Below, one piece after another: positions 27,728 to 36,141 of a DNA stretch of 64,000 bases. The stretch is taken from contig NZ_FRDH01000004.1 of the NCBI RefSeq assembly GCF_900143205.1, positions 89,319 to 153,318 of the forward strand, written 5' to 3'. The notes below the pieces were generated by a model. It did not search any database. It saw only the letters and a program-made list of their open reading frames with translations, and had not been told where the DNA came from. Every line of letters begins with the position of its first letter. The first letter of the stretch is position 1. The position numbers and the translations under genes are program-made. This stretch comes from Butyrivibrio hungatei DSM 14810 (GTDB lineage Bacteria; Bacillota; Clostridia; Lachnospirales; Lachnospiraceae).

Positions 27728-27863
27728 TTTTGGTGTTATACCATAAGTAGAACAAAGGAACAGAGAAGACCGTTAGGACTTAGAGGTTCCAATGATCCAA
27801 ACCCTCCGTCCCAATGCTCAATAACAGTTAACAAATTGTTTTTGTGCAAAGGAGGTAAGTATT

Positions 27864-28328
27864 ATGTTAGCACCTAGTATTTTTGAAGAGAATTTTATTG
27901 ATGATCTGTTCGGATTCCCTTACATGAAGGAATTTGGCAACATGGAACATGACATGGAGCGTAAGCTCTATGGCAGAAAAGCATCAAGGATGATGAAGAC
28001 TGATATCCGGGAAAAAGATGATAATTACGAGATTTCAGTAGACCTTCCTGGATTCAAGAAAGAAGACATTACAGTAGAACTTGATAATGGCTACATCACC
28101 ATCAATGCTTCTAAGAATCTTGACAAGGATGAAAATAACAAAAAAGGTAAACTCCTCAGACAGGAACGTTATGCAGGATCTATGACAAGAAGCTTCTATG
28201 TTGGCGAGAATGTCGAAAAAGAAGATGTCGATGCAAATTACAGACATGGTGTTCTCAATCTGACGATTCCTAAAAAGGCGATAGAGAAAAAAATCCCGGA
28301 AAAGAATCTGATAGCCATTGAAGGCTAA
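27864..28328 (+). CDS. hsp20: Small heat-shock protein, Hsp20/alpha-crystallin family
   Basis: 154 residues. The alpha-crystallin domain runs from about 45 to 140: MKTDIREKDDNYEISVDLPGFKKEDI, the central LRQERYAGSMTRSFYVGE, and the signature GVLNLTIPKK, with a C-terminal IPEKNLI in place of the I-x-I tail. It is an ATP-independent holdase. An AAAGGAGG ribosome-binding site is 9 nt ahead; CCCTCCG at 27,803-27,809 in the leader could pair with it. The upstream CIRCE element indicates HrcA control, and a perfect terminator follows. Confidence 0.93.
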   Translation: MLAPSIFEENFIDDLFGFPYMKEFGNMEHDMERKLYGRKASRMMKTDIREKDDNYEISVDLPGFKKEDITVELDNGYITINASKNLDKDENNKKGKLLRQERYAGSMTRSFYVGENVEKEDVDANYRHGVLNLTIPKKAIEKKIPEKNLIAIEG

Positions 28329-28347
28329 TACATACTATCACTCTTTC

Positions 28348-28387
28348 AGCCCTCCACTACTCATATAGTAGTGGAGGGCTGTTTCAA
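28348..28387 (+). terminator. Intrinsic terminator after hsp20
   Basis: A perfect 13-bp stem (348-360 with 368-380) with a 7-nt loop, followed by GTTTCAATTTT. The T-tract is broken but the stem is very stable. Confidence 0.75.
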
Positions 28388-28395
28388 TTTTATAG

Positions 28396-28728
28396 AAGTC
28401 CGATATCGCAGATGCCGCTTCCGACAGCAATCACTACAGGATCCTCTTGTCCCACAGGCCGGAAAGGGTTTATGTATATGAGAGGTATTCTTTTGACCTT
28501 GTTGTTTGCGGACACGCCCACGGCGGGTAGTGGAGAATTCCCTTCACAAAGATGGGAGTAATGGCTCCTAATCAGGGGCGTTTCCCAAAGCTTGTTGAAG
28601 GCACTTATGAAATGGAAAATGGTTCTGTGATGGTTATCAGCAGGGGGCTGGCCCGTGAGAGTACGCCATATCCGAGATTCTTCAATCATCCTGAAATTGT
28701 GATGATCGAGATTGATGGCACAAAGTGA
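28396..28728 (+). pseudogene. Remnant of a YkoQ/YaeI-like metallophosphoesterase
   Basis: The + strand reads, in one frame from 28396, a peptide containing HYRILLSHRPERV, FDLVVCGHAHGG, then a TAG at 28528-28530, then WRIPFTKMGVMAPNQGRFPKL and on to a TGA at 28726. These are the last two metal-binding motifs (SHRPE and GHAHGG) and the C-terminus of a calcineurin-type phosphoesterase. The first half is absent and a stop precedes the fragment at 28393. The TAG replaces the usual Gln after HAHGG, as by a single C-to-T change. It is therefore a 5'-deleted, interrupted copy without a start or ribosome-binding site. Confidence 0.8.
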
Positions 28729-28826
28729 CATCAAATATTAAAAGTATTCGACACTGGTTTTTTAATGCAGTAAAATAGCTCCATGGGGCAGTAACGTAAA
28801 TAAGTGTCACTAATAAAATGCAAATC

Positions 28827-29068
28827 TACGTCTGAATCGAGAGGTTTTTTAATAAGACGTACAGATATTGCAATGAGTTACGCCCATAGTGATTATTCTT
28901 GTGATTAGACGTAGTTTATAGTAAATGTTTTACGTAAGGATAATAATTGATTATAAAAGAGACGTAATTATTTATATAAGACTATGTAATAATCTGGATT
29001 ATTGTAAAAAAGACTTAAACTAGAAACATAAATTACGTCTTATACCATGAAAAAACAAATAAGACGTA
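28827..29068. repeat. Six AGACGTA/TACGTCT sites, two as identical inverted pairs
   Basis: Exact copies lie at 28827 (-), 28855 (+), 28907 (+), 28960 (+), 29034 (-) and 29062 (+). The first and last two form TACGTCT-N21-AGACGTA with the same 21-bp spacing, and both right arms extend to AATAAGACGTA. Other near matches (TTACGTAA at 28,930; TAACGTAA at 28,792) lie between. The stretch 28,729-29,145 has no coding capacity, so this looks like a multi-site operator upstream of the PAP2 gene. Confidence 0.6.
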
Positions 29069-29145
29069 AAAGACAAGAATTAATTAAAAATCAGGAACCG
29101 GCTAAAAACAAGAACAAATTTAGTAGATAGAAAAGAGGAGAAACA

Positions 29146-29796
29146 ATGAAGAAAAGAAATAGTTTAGTACAGGGGATCATTTATTTAGCATTATTCGTAG
29201 TGCTGATAATACTAGTTAAGACAGTGGATGTTGCAGCAATTGGCCCAGAGAATACAGAGATTGGTTTGTCACATATCAATCAGACAGTACATGAGGTTTT
29301 TGGAATCAATATGTTTTGGTACAAGCTTACAGAGGTGTTTGGAATACTTGCACTCTTAGTTGTAGCCATATTTGCAGTGATGGGACTTGTTCAGCTTATT
29401 AAGAGAAAGAGCATCGCAAAGGTAGATAGAGAGATCCTTTGCCTTGGCGGAGTGTATGCTGTGACACTTGCTACTTATGCACTTTTCGAGAAGGTTGTTA
29501 TCAACTACAGACCTATCATTGAAGAGGGGGCTGAGCATGTAGAAGCATCATTCCCTTCATCACATACAATGCTGATCGTAACAGTATTTGCAACACTTAC
29601 ATTTGTGATCGGGGAGTATGTTAAGGCTGACAAGCTTCAGGGACTTATCAGAATAGTGAGCCTTGTGATCGTTTGTCTTACAATAGTTGGAAGACTTGTA
29701 TGCGGAGTTCACTGGTTTACAGATATCCTTGGTGGATGCCTTATCAGCCTTTGTTTTATTAACTTATTTGATCATTTTCTTAGAAAAGCAGATTAA
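29146..29796 (+). CDS. PAP2-family phosphatase, short membrane form
   Basis: 216 residues with about five membrane helices. Motifs: NYRPII (a reduced KxxxxxxRP), SFPSSHTMLIV (PSxH) and GRLVCGVHWFTDILGG (SRxxxxxHxxxD-type with catalytic His and Asp). The first helix follows a KKRN start and an external loop of about 40 residues, so the enzyme acts on the outer leaflet, probably on a lipid phosphate. It has its own AGAGGAG site and lies downstream of the AGACGTA sites. Its end overlaps the convergent MATE gene by 4 nt. Confidence 0.75.
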   Translation: MKKRNSLVQGIIYLALFVVLIILVKTVDVAAIGPENTEIGLSHINQTVHEVFGINMFWYKLTEVFGILALLVVAIFAVMGLVQLIKRKSIAKVDREILCLGGVYAVTLATYALFEKVVINYRPIIEEGAEHVEASFPSSHTMLIVTVFATLTFVIGEYVKADKLQGLIRIVSLVIVCLTIVGRLVCGVHWFTDILGGCLISLCFINLFDHFLRKAD

Positions 29797-31139
29797 GCTT
29801 TAGATTTCAGACCCATAACTACATAATAAGTGATCATTAGCATTATGAATGCGCCTATCCATGCGGAAACTTCGGAGAGGGCAATGCCTCTAAAGCTTGC
29901 TCGTCCAATAGTAAAGCAAACGGTTAGGCGCATTATTACTTCTAAGGCGCCAGATAGCATAGGCACGAAGGTGTTACCAAGTCCCTGAACTGAGTAGCGA
30001 TATACAAAGAGCCATCCAAGGGCAAAGAGGCTTATTCCAAGGATTGGAAGGAAGTCTTTGCAGTAGGAGATGATCTCCGGGTCACTCAGGAATATCCTTG
30101 CAAGCTGCTCTGGGAAAAGAATCTGTACAAGGGCAAGAGGGATATTTAAGATAGTTGCCAGTAAAAGTCCCTGTCTTACACCTTTCCTGATTCTGTCATA
30201 TTTACCTGCTCCCATATTCTGGCCTACAAAGGTCATCATAGAAAGACCTGCAGACATGCCGAACTGCTCAAATAGTGAAGCAAACTTCATGCAGGCAGAA
30301 TAGGCAGCCACATAGCCACTTCCCATAAGGTTTACAAAATACTGAAGGATGATTCCGCCGGCAGCAGTTATTGAGTTCATAAATGCAACGGGGATACCAA
30401 TCTTAACAAGTTCAAAGGTAATATTCTTGCCATTAATTTCAGCATCTGAATAATTCTTTTTATCAAATATATCTATCATCTTGATCTTGTAGAAGCAGTA
30501 GATAAATGAAAAGAGCTGTGCAAGAACTGTAGCTATAGCTGCTCCTGCAACGCCAATTCCAAGTCCCATAACAAAGAAGATATCCATGACGATATTAGCA
30601 AGAGAAGAGATGATCATTGCTGACAGCGGAGTTTTGCTATCTCCAAGGGATTGAAGGATTGTGATCGCAAGATTATTAAGGACAGTGATCACGATTCCAA
30701 TGAGGATGATCACAAAGTATATATAGGCATCATCTATGATGTCAGCTGGAGTCTGCATGAACTTAAGCATTGATCTAAGGGCTAGAATGCATACAACTGA
30801 TAATACAAGTGAAATGCCGATGCAGAGTCTTTTGGCAGCAGATATGTAGGCCCTTAGCATGGCATGATCTTCACGTCCAAAGCACTGTGCAAAGAGAATG
30901 CCAAAGCCTCTTGTCATACCGATGGCAAAGCCAAGAATAAGAAAGTTTAAGGTTCCGGATGCTCCAACTGCAGCAAGGGCCTTATCTGAGATTCCTTTAC
31001 CAACTATGATGCTGTCTACAAGGCTATAAACTTGCTGAAAGAGATTCCCCCAAAGCAGAGGAATAAAAAACAGTACTATCTGTTTAAAACTGTTTCCTGA
31101 AGTCATGTTCCTGGTTGTGTTCTCAGATTGTCTTGGCAT
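29793..31139 (-). CDS. MATE-family efflux transporter
   Basis: 448 residues, twelve membrane helices in two halves. The family patterns are visible: PLLWGNLFQQVYSLVDSIIVGKGI near the start (landmarks QQVYSLVD and IIVGK), AFGVGASGTLN-like AAVGASGTLNF, GDSKTPLSAMI, and in the second half YFVNLMGSGYVAAYSACMKFASL (landmarks YFVN and AAYSAC) with QNMGAGKYDRI. Substrate is unknown; cation-coupled drug or metabolite export is usual. It is divergent from the first LysR gene and a paralogue of the MATE at 49,462. Confidence 0.88.
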   Translation of the reverse strand: MPRQSENTTRNMTSGNSFKQIVLFFIPLLWGNLFQQVYSLVDSIIVGKGISDKALAAVGASGTLNFLILGFAIGMTRGFGILFAQCFGREDHAMLRAYISAAKRLCIGISLVLSVVCILALRSMLKFMQTPADIIDDAYIYFVIILIGIVITVLNNLAITILQSLGDSKTPLSAMIISSLANIVMDIFFVMGLGIGVAGAAIATVLAQLFSFIYCFYKIKMIDIFDKKNYSDAEINGKNITFELVKIGIPVAFMNSITAAGGIILQYFVNLMGSGYVAAYSACMKFASLFEQFGMSAGLSMMTFVGQNMGAGKYDRIRKGVRQGLLLATILNIPLALVQILFPEQLARIFLSDPEIISYCKDFLPILGISLFALGWLFVYRYSVQGLGNTFVPMLSGALEVIMRLTVCFTIGRASFRGIALSEVSAWIGAFIMLMITYYVVMGLKSKA

Positions 31140-31270
31140 TTTAAGTTTCCCTCTTTTAATAAAATAATAATGATTAAATCATAGCAAATAATAATGAGAA
31201 ATGCTCGAATTTTCTATAGGAATAAGGCATAATAAATCTTGAAGATTTTGAACTTACAGGAGTAAAAATC

Positions 31271-32185
31271 ATGAATATAGTACAGATCAAATATGTATTA
31301 GAGGTAGCTACCTCTTCTTCCATGAGAGAAGCTGCCAGCAAACTTTATGTATCACAGCCAGCCATTTCAGCAAGTATCAAAGAGCTTGAGGATGAGCTGG
31401 GATTTCTTATTTTTGAAAGAACTAACAAAGGAATCTCTTTAACTGACGCAGGAAGAGAATTTATTTCCTATGCCAAAAAGGCCGTTGCTCAGTACGAGAT
31501 CTTAGAGGACAGATATATTTCAAAGGATAGTGACAAAGAAAGATTCTCTGTATCTACTCAGCACTATAACTTCTCTATCAAGGCTTTTACTGATGTTATC
31601 AAGAAAAGTAATCCGGAGAAGTTCGTTTTTGCTATCCATGAGACCAAGACAAGAGAAGTTTTGGAGGATGTCAGATCCCTTAAGAGTGAAGTTGGAATAA
31701 TCTCTTTTTCCGGAGCCAATGAGGGAATCATGAAAAAACTCTTCAAGGAATATCAGCTTGAGTTTACTCCTCTTATGAGAAGAGAAACCTATGTATATGT
31801 TTGGAAAGACCACGAGCTTGCAGGTAGAAAGAGTATTTCCATAGAAGAAATGAGAGATTATCCATGTGTGTCTTTTGACCAGACTGATGATAACAGTAAT
31901 TTCTATCTGACAGAGGAGGCTTTGGCAGACTATGACTTCCCAAAGATGATAAAGTCAGATGACAGGGCGACCACAATGGAAATCATTGCTGAACTTGGAG
32001 GATATTCAATTGGTTCAGGAATGCTTACAGGTGACGACGTTATTCTTGGGGGCATGGTGGCCATCAAGCTAGAGGAGGAAGATCCTCTTACAATTGGCTA
32101 TATTACTAGAAAAGGTAGCGTTCTTTCTTCATATGGGGAAGCCTATGTTGAGGAACTTCTTAAGTATAAGGAAATCTGTGGGTGA
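31271..32185 (+). CDS. LysR-family regulator (CysB/CysL/CmbR-like), copy 1
   Basis: 304 residues. The N-terminal winged helix has KLYVSQPAISASIKELEDELG (landmarks YVSQPAIS and ELEDELG), followed by the linker helix and a periplasmic-binding-like effector domain. It is about the same length as, and shares many blocks with, the LysR at 47,552 (EVLEDVRSLKSEVGII against EVIEDVKTMRSEVGVI; LTIGYITRKGS against LTFGYITRKGS). It sits just before cysK with TGATA/TATCA operator-like words overlapping its stop codon, so control of cysteine genes in response to O-acetylserine or a related effector is likely. Confidence 0.82.
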   Translation: MNIVQIKYVLEVATSSSMREAASKLYVSQPAISASIKELEDELGFLIFERTNKGISLTDAGREFISYAKKAVAQYEILEDRYISKDSDKERFSVSTQHYNFSIKAFTDVIKKSNPEKFVFAIHETKTREVLEDVRSLKSEVGIISFSGANEGIMKKLFKEYQLEFTPLMRRETYVYVWKDHELAGRKSISIEEMRDYPCVSFDQTDDNSNFYLTEEALADYDFPKMIKSDDRATTMEIIAELGGYSIGSGMLTGDDVILGGMVAIKLEEEDPLTIGYITRKGSVLSSYGEAYVEELLKYKEICG

Positions 32186-32340
32186 TAAAGAACGGTTATC
32201 ACAGACAATAAAAATCCTATAATTTTCAGATACTACGCGGCGTGATATCATTCAACTCGTTAGATGATAAGTAATCATTAACCCTACCGATAAGGTTTGT
32301 TTAATTTCATTTATGAGATGGACGTGTTAGTATCATATCA
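32183..32340. promoter_or_regulatory. TGATA/TATCA operator cluster before cysK
   Basis: TGATA-N9-TATCA (32183-32201) overlaps the lysR stop. More copies follow: TGATATCA at 32243-32250, TGATA at 32265-32269 and TATCATATCA at 32331-32340. The TGATA-N9-TATCA arrangement agrees with the motif described for CmbR/CysR-type LysR regulators of cysteine genes in streptococci, here recalled rather than searched. It makes cysK a likely target of the adjacent regulator. Confidence 0.5.
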
Positions 32341-32388
32341 TCAAATAACGGATACGAAATCAAATCAAGATAAATGGAGGAAAAAACA

Positions 32389-33324
32389 ATGGCAGACATC
32401 AAGGAAAGCGCATTAGAACTTATCGGAGGAACACCACTTCTTAAACTTAATGGTTATAGCAAGAATGCAGGAGTAACAAATGCAACAATTCTTGCAAAGC
32501 TTGAGTACTTAAATCCAGCAGGATCAGTTAAAGACAGAGTAGCTCTTAGCATGATCGAGGATGCTGAAAAGAGTGGTAAGTTAAAACCAGGGGCAACAAT
32601 CATCGAGCCTACTTCAGGAAATACAGGAATCGGTCTTGCAGCAGTTGCAGCAGCTAAGGGATACAAAGCAATCCTTACACTGCCAGATACAATGAGTGTT
32701 GAGAGAAGAAATCTTCTCAAGGCATACGGCGCAGAGATCGTTCTTACAGAAGGTGCCAAGGGAATGAAGGGAGCAATTGCCAAGGCAGAAGAGCTCAATG
32801 GTCAGATTGAAGGATCAATCATTCTTGGTCAGTTCGTAAACCCAGCAAACCCAGCCGTACACAAAGCTACAACTGGTCCAGAGATCTGGAAGCAGACAGA
32901 TGGTAAGGTAGACATCTTCGTAGCTGGTGTAGGTACAGGCGGAACAGTTACTGGCGTAGGTGAATACTTAAAAGAGCAGAATCCTAACGTTAAGGTTGTT
33001 GCTGTAGAGCCAGCAACCAGCCCAGTTCTTTCACAGGGCACAGCAGGACCTCACAAGATTCAGGGAATTGGTGCAGGATTTGTTCCTGATACACTTAACA
33101 CCAAGATCTATGATGAAGTAATCGCTATCGAAAACGAAGATGCATTTGCAGAAGGCAAGAAATTTGCCATATCAGAAGGTATCCTCGTTGGTATTTCATC
33201 AGGTGCTGCACTTAAGGCTGCTACTATCCTTGCACAGAGAGAAGAGAACAAGGGTAAGAATATCGTAGTTCTTTTACCAGATTCTGGTGACAGATATCTT
33301 TCCACACCACTATTTGCCGACTAA
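32389..33324 (+). CDS. cysK: Cysteine synthase (O-acetylserine sulfhydrylase), copy 1
   Basis: 311 residues from the ATG at 32389, which has TGGAGG 9 nt ahead. [12 protein letters not shown] holds the PLP lysine (K about 44), [11 protein letters not shown] is the phosphate/substrate loop, [13 protein letters not shown] binds the PLP phosphate, and GISSGAAL closes the site. It makes cysteine from O-acetylserine and sulfide. It is preceded by the LysR gene and a TGATA-rich promoter, and followed by its own hairpin. A second CysK is encoded inside the nitrogenase-like operon at 38,334. Confidence 0.94.
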   Translation: MADIKESALELIGGTPLLKLNGYSKNAGVTNATILAKLEYLNPAGSVKDRVALSMIEDAEKSGKLKPGATIIEPTSGNTGIGLAAVAAAKGYKAILTLPDTMSVERRNLLKAYGAEIVLTEGAKGMKGAIAKAEELNGQIEGSIILGQFVNPANPAVHKATTGPEIWKQTDGKVDIFVAGVGTGGTVTGVGEYLKEQNPNVKVVAVEPATSPVLSQGTAGPHKIQGIGAGFVPDTLNTKIYDEVIAIENEDAFAEGKKFAISEGILVGISSGAALKAATILAQREENKGKNIVVLLPDSGDRYLSTPLFAD

Positions 33325-33362
33325 TATATATTCTTTGAACATCCATAGACTGTTCATAATCT

Positions 33363-33401
33363 ATTGCTCCGAAGCTCATTTGCCCCGGAGCAATAATTTT
33401 A
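33363..33401 (+). terminator. Terminator after cysK
   Basis: ATTGCTCCG (33363-33371) pairs with CGGAGCAAT (33386-33394) and is followed by AATTTTAT. It separates cysK from the patB-like gene, 24 nt before the latter's ATG, so some readthrough or a promoter within the stem is required. Confidence 0.6.
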
Positions 33402-33424
33402 TCCAGATGTTTTAGGAGACGACC

Positions 33425-34603
33425 ATGGGAAAATATAACTTCGATGAGATCGTAGACAGAAAAAATACTTCAAGCCTTAAATTTGATTTTGGAATAGAGA
33501 GAAAAGGACGCGACGATCTGCTTCCTTTGTGGGTGGCGGATATGGACTTTAAGCTTCCTGATGAGATCATAGAAGACATTGAAAAAAGAGTCTCTCACGG
33601 AATATTCGGATACACAGACCCAAAAGATGATTACAAGAAGGCACTTAGAAACTGGCTTTTAGAAAGGCATGGTATTGAGATAGAAGATTCCTGGAATACT
33701 GTAGTTCCTGGAATAGTCTATGCTATAGCAACTACCATAAGGGCACTGACCAAGCCAGGAGATGCAGTATTGATACAGCAGCCTGTTTACTATCCATTTA
33801 TGGAGACCATTAAGCTCAATAATAGAAAGGTGGTAAACAATCAGCTGGTATATAGAAATGACCACTACGAAATAGATTTTGAGGATTTTGAGAAAAAGAT
33901 AATTGAAGAGGACGTAAAGCTCTTTTTACTCTGTAGCCCTCACAACCCTGTAGGAAGGGTATGGACCAGGGATGAACTTATCCGCATGGCTGACATTTGT
34001 TTGAGACACGACGTATTTATTTTCGCAGATGAGATTCATTCTGATTTTATATACAGAGGTTTTAAGCATACTTCATTTTTAACTCTGGGAGAAAAGTATA
34101 TTAAGAAGACAGTACTCGGCACATCTCCCAGTAAGACCTTTAATATTGCAGGACTTCAGGTGGCAAACATCATAATACCTGATCCGGATATCAGAAGCTC
34201 TTTTAAAAGGGAAAATGAAGCAGCGGGATACAGTCAGGGAAGCGTACTTGGAATGACTGCTACTACATCAGCTTATACAAAAGGAAAGCAGTGGTTAGAT
34301 GAACTCCTTGACTATCTTGAAGGGAATCTTAACTTCGTAAGAGACTTCCTAAAAGAAAAACTTCCAGAAATAAAGCTTATAGAACCTGAGGGCACATATC
34401 TTATATGGCTAGATTTTTCTAAGATTACAGATAGTCATAAGGAACTGGAAAAACTGATAGTAGATGACGCTAAGTTGTGGCTAGACTCAGGCGTTATCTT
34501 TGGCAGAGAAACAGCACTTTTTGAAAGAATAAATATAGCCTGTCCAAGGAAAATACTAAAGCAGGCAATGGAGCAGTTGTATGAAGCAGTAAGTAGGAGA
34601 TAA
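33425..34603 (+). CDS. patB: PatB/MalY-type PLP C-S lyase (cystathionine beta-lyase)
   Basis: 392 residues of the class I/II aminotransferase fold. LPLWVADMDFKLPDEI is the PatB/MalY N-terminal hallmark; PGIVYAIATTIRAL, CSPHNPVGRVW, FADEIHSDFIY and TSPSKTFNIAGLQ (PLP lysine in SPSKTF) follow. Such enzymes cleave C-S bonds of cystathionine, cysteine or S-alkyl-cysteines and release homocysteine, sulfide or thiols. It begins a three-gene unit with the DUF2292 protein (5-nt gap) and the trans-sulfuration enzyme. Confidence 0.88.
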   Translation: MGKYNFDEIVDRKNTSSLKFDFGIERKGRDDLLPLWVADMDFKLPDEIIEDIEKRVSHGIFGYTDPKDDYKKALRNWLLERHGIEIEDSWNTVVPGIVYAIATTIRALTKPGDAVLIQQPVYYPFMETIKLNNRKVVNNQLVYRNDHYEIDFEDFEKKIIEEDVKLFLLCSPHNPVGRVWTRDELIRMADICLRHDVFIFADEIHSDFIYRGFKHTSFLTLGEKYIKKTVLGTSPSKTFNIAGLQVANIIIPDPDIRSSFKRENEAAGYSQGSVLGMTATTSAYTKGKQWLDELLDYLEGNLNFVRDFLKEKLPEIKLIEPEGTYLIWLDFSKITDSHKELEKLIVDDAKLWLDSGVIFGRETALFERINIACPRKILKQAMEQLYEAVSRR

Positions 34604-34608
34604 AGACT

Positions 34609-34767
34609 ATGGCAAAAGATGAGGGAGAAAGAAATAACAAACATAAAGATGAGATCTGGGAAAAGATAAAAGAGCAGGTAACCGGTCTTAAATACGGCAA
34701 CGTCAACATCATTATTCATGATGGACGGATCACTCAGGTTGAGACTAGTTCAAAAATAAGGTTCTAA
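34609..34767 (+). CDS. DUF2292 (YezD-like) small protein
   Basis: 52 residues. The second half, IWEKIKEQVTGLKYGNVNI followed by IHDGRITQVETSSKIRF, is the DUF2292 signature (GLxYGxVxIxxxDGxxxQIExxxKxR). Members such as YezD of Bacillus occur beside sulfur-assimilation genes, and the protein here lies between a C-S lyase and a trans-sulfuration enzyme, 5 and 14 nt away. Function is unknown; a small modulator of sulfur metabolism is plausible. Confidence 0.75.
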   Translation: MAKDEGERNNKHKDEIWEKIKEQVTGLKYGNVNIIIHDGRITQVETSSKIRF

Positions 34768-34781
34768 GGAGAATATGAAAG

Positions 34782-35978
34782 ATGGATTGTAGTGGTTGTA
34801 ATAAGTGTACAGAAGTTAATTGTAGCATTGATACAAAATGTCAGCAGTTAGACAGAAGCTTGATGGATCAGTTTGGTGCCATAAGCTTTCCTATATATCA
34901 GACTGCCACTTTTGCTCATCCTGGTCTTGGACAGAGTACAGGTTATGACTATACACGAATGCAGAATCCTACAAGAAAACAGCTTGAATCTATAGTTGCC
35001 TATCTTGAAAATGGTAAGGATGCTATAGCATTTTCTAGTGGGATGGCTGCAATTGCAACTATAATGGAGCTTTTTAAACCGGGAGATCATTTTATCATCG
35101 ATGAAGATCTCTATGGAGGAAGTATCAGACTCTTTAACGAGATCAGCAAAAAGAATGGCCTTGAGTATACTGCTGTTAACCTTAGTAGAGACAACGTTAG
35201 AAAGTACATAAAAGAAAATACAAAGGCAGTTTACCTTGAGACTCCAACTAATCCTATGATGAATGTAACTGATATTGAGGAGCTTGCAAGTGTGACCAAG
35301 GAAAAGAATCTTCTTTTAATAGTAGATAACACTTTCCTATCACCTTATTTCCAGAATCCATTAGATCTTGGAGCTGATATTGTTATTCACTCAGGAACTA
35401 AGTTCCTGGGAGGACATCACGATACTATCGGAGGCTTTGTTGTTGTCAAAGATGAAAACCTTGATGAGAGGCTTCGTTACATATTCAAGACTACTGGAGC
35501 TGGACTTAGCCCTTTTGACAGCTGGCTTATCTTAAGAGGCATCAGAACATTGGGGGTTCGTCTGGACAGAACACAGGAGAATGCACTAAAGCTTGCCAAA
35601 TACTTAAGTAGCAGCAAACATGTTACTAAGGTCTATTACCCGGGATTGGAGGACCATCCGGGTTATGAGATCATGAAAAAGCAGGCAAGAGGCTTTGGAG
35701 CTATGCTGACTTTTGAAGTTGACTCTGTAGAGTTTGCTCATTCAATCCTTAATAATGTCCAGCTTATTTACTTTGCAGAGAGTCTTGGGGGAACAGAGAC
35801 ACTTATTACCTATCCTATAACTCAGACTCATGCTGACGTGCCAAAGGATGTACTGGCTAAGAATGGAATTACAGACAGACTTCTTAGATTATCAGTGGGA
35901 CTTGAGGGAATAGGAGACCTTATATGCGAATTTAACAGGGTTTTTGCTATTGCAGAGAAGGAGACTGCAGATAGATAA
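34782..35978 (+). CDS. Trans-sulfuration PLP enzyme with Cys-rich N-terminal extension
   Basis: 398 residues of the Cys/Met-metabolism PLP family (cystathionine gamma-synthase, gamma-lyase or O-acetylhomoserine sulfhydrylase). YDYTRMQNPTRKQLE, AFSSGMAAI, VDNTFLSPYFQNP and HSGTKFLGGHHDTIGG (PLP lysine) are diagnostic. Before the family's usual start there is an extension of about 20 residues with five cysteines (C3, C6, C9, C14, C19) in a CxxCxxC-like pattern, which is not normal for these enzymes and could bind metal or react with persulfide. It is the last gene before the leader of the nitrogenase-like operon and could use methanethiol or sulfide released by it. Confidence 0.82.
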   Translation: MDCSGCNKCTEVNCSIDTKCQQLDRSLMDQFGAISFPIYQTATFAHPGLGQSTGYDYTRMQNPTRKQLESIVAYLENGKDAIAFSSGMAAIATIMELFKPGDHFIIDEDLYGGSIRLFNEISKKNGLEYTAVNLSRDNVRKYIKENTKAVYLETPTNPMMNVTDIEELASVTKEKNLLLIVDNTFLSPYFQNPLDLGADIVIHSGTKFLGGHHDTIGGFVVVKDENLDERLRYIFKTTGAGLSPFDSWLILRGIRTLGVRLDRTQENALKLAKYLSSSKHVTKVYYPGLEDHPGYEIMKKQARGFGAMLTFEVDSVEFAHSILNNVQLIYFAESLGGTETLITYPITQTHADVPKDVLAKNGITDRLLRLSVGLEGIGDLICEFNRVFAIAEKETADR

Positions 35979-36015
35979 AAGATTTGGTTATACCCAGCGA
36001 TAAGTAATACTTGAT

Positions 36016-36043
36016 TTTACAACCATTGAGGCTATGGTAGAAT
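36016..36043 (+). promoter_or_regulatory. Candidate promoter of the nitrogenase-like operon
   Basis: TTTACA (36016-36021) and TAGAAT (36038-36043) are separated by 16 nt. This is the best-spaced pair before the terminator-like leader. The lysR gene at 47,552 has a similar TTTACG-16-TATTAT. A 7-bp inverted repeat TTCACTT/AAGTGAA (36043-36061) follows at once and could be an operator or the first hairpin of the leader. Confidence 0.45.
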
Positions 36044-36060
36044 TCACTTTAGTTAAGTGA

Positions 36061-36141
36061 AGCCGACTAGACAACTAGAGGCTTACGTGTACCAAACTAT
36101 ATTGAAACAGGTATAGTGCGGTCTGCGTAAGTCTCTTTTTT
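36061..36141 (+). promoter_or_regulatory. Leader with terminator and competing hairpin (attenuator/riboswitch candidate)
   Basis: A 10-bp stem (36078-36087 with 36126-36135, one G-U) with an inner ACTATA/TATAGT helix is followed by T6 (36136-36141), an intrinsic terminator. Upstream, AGCC (36061-36064) can pair with GGCT (36080-36083) and CTAG (67-70) with CTAG (75-78), forming a hairpin that uses the same GGCT as the terminator's left arm. The ATG of the nifB-like gene is only 27 nt after the T-tract, leaving no room for a promoter, so the operon must read through it. No known riboswitch class is recognised. Confidence 0.6.

Noticed and set aside
28390..28734. 114-codon minus-strand reading frame
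   Set aside because: It overlaps the + strand frame that shows phosphoesterase motifs and has no family resemblance or ribosome-binding site.
29048..29131. Short basic peptide frame before the PAP2 gene
   Set aside because: It has no ribosome-binding site and overlaps the AGACGTA motif, which explains its composition.
36043..36141. T-box, SAM or cobalamin riboswitch
   Set aside because: No T-box GGGTGGNACCGCG, no SAM-I core and no cobalamin GCCACTG; only the terminator and a competing hairpin are supportable.
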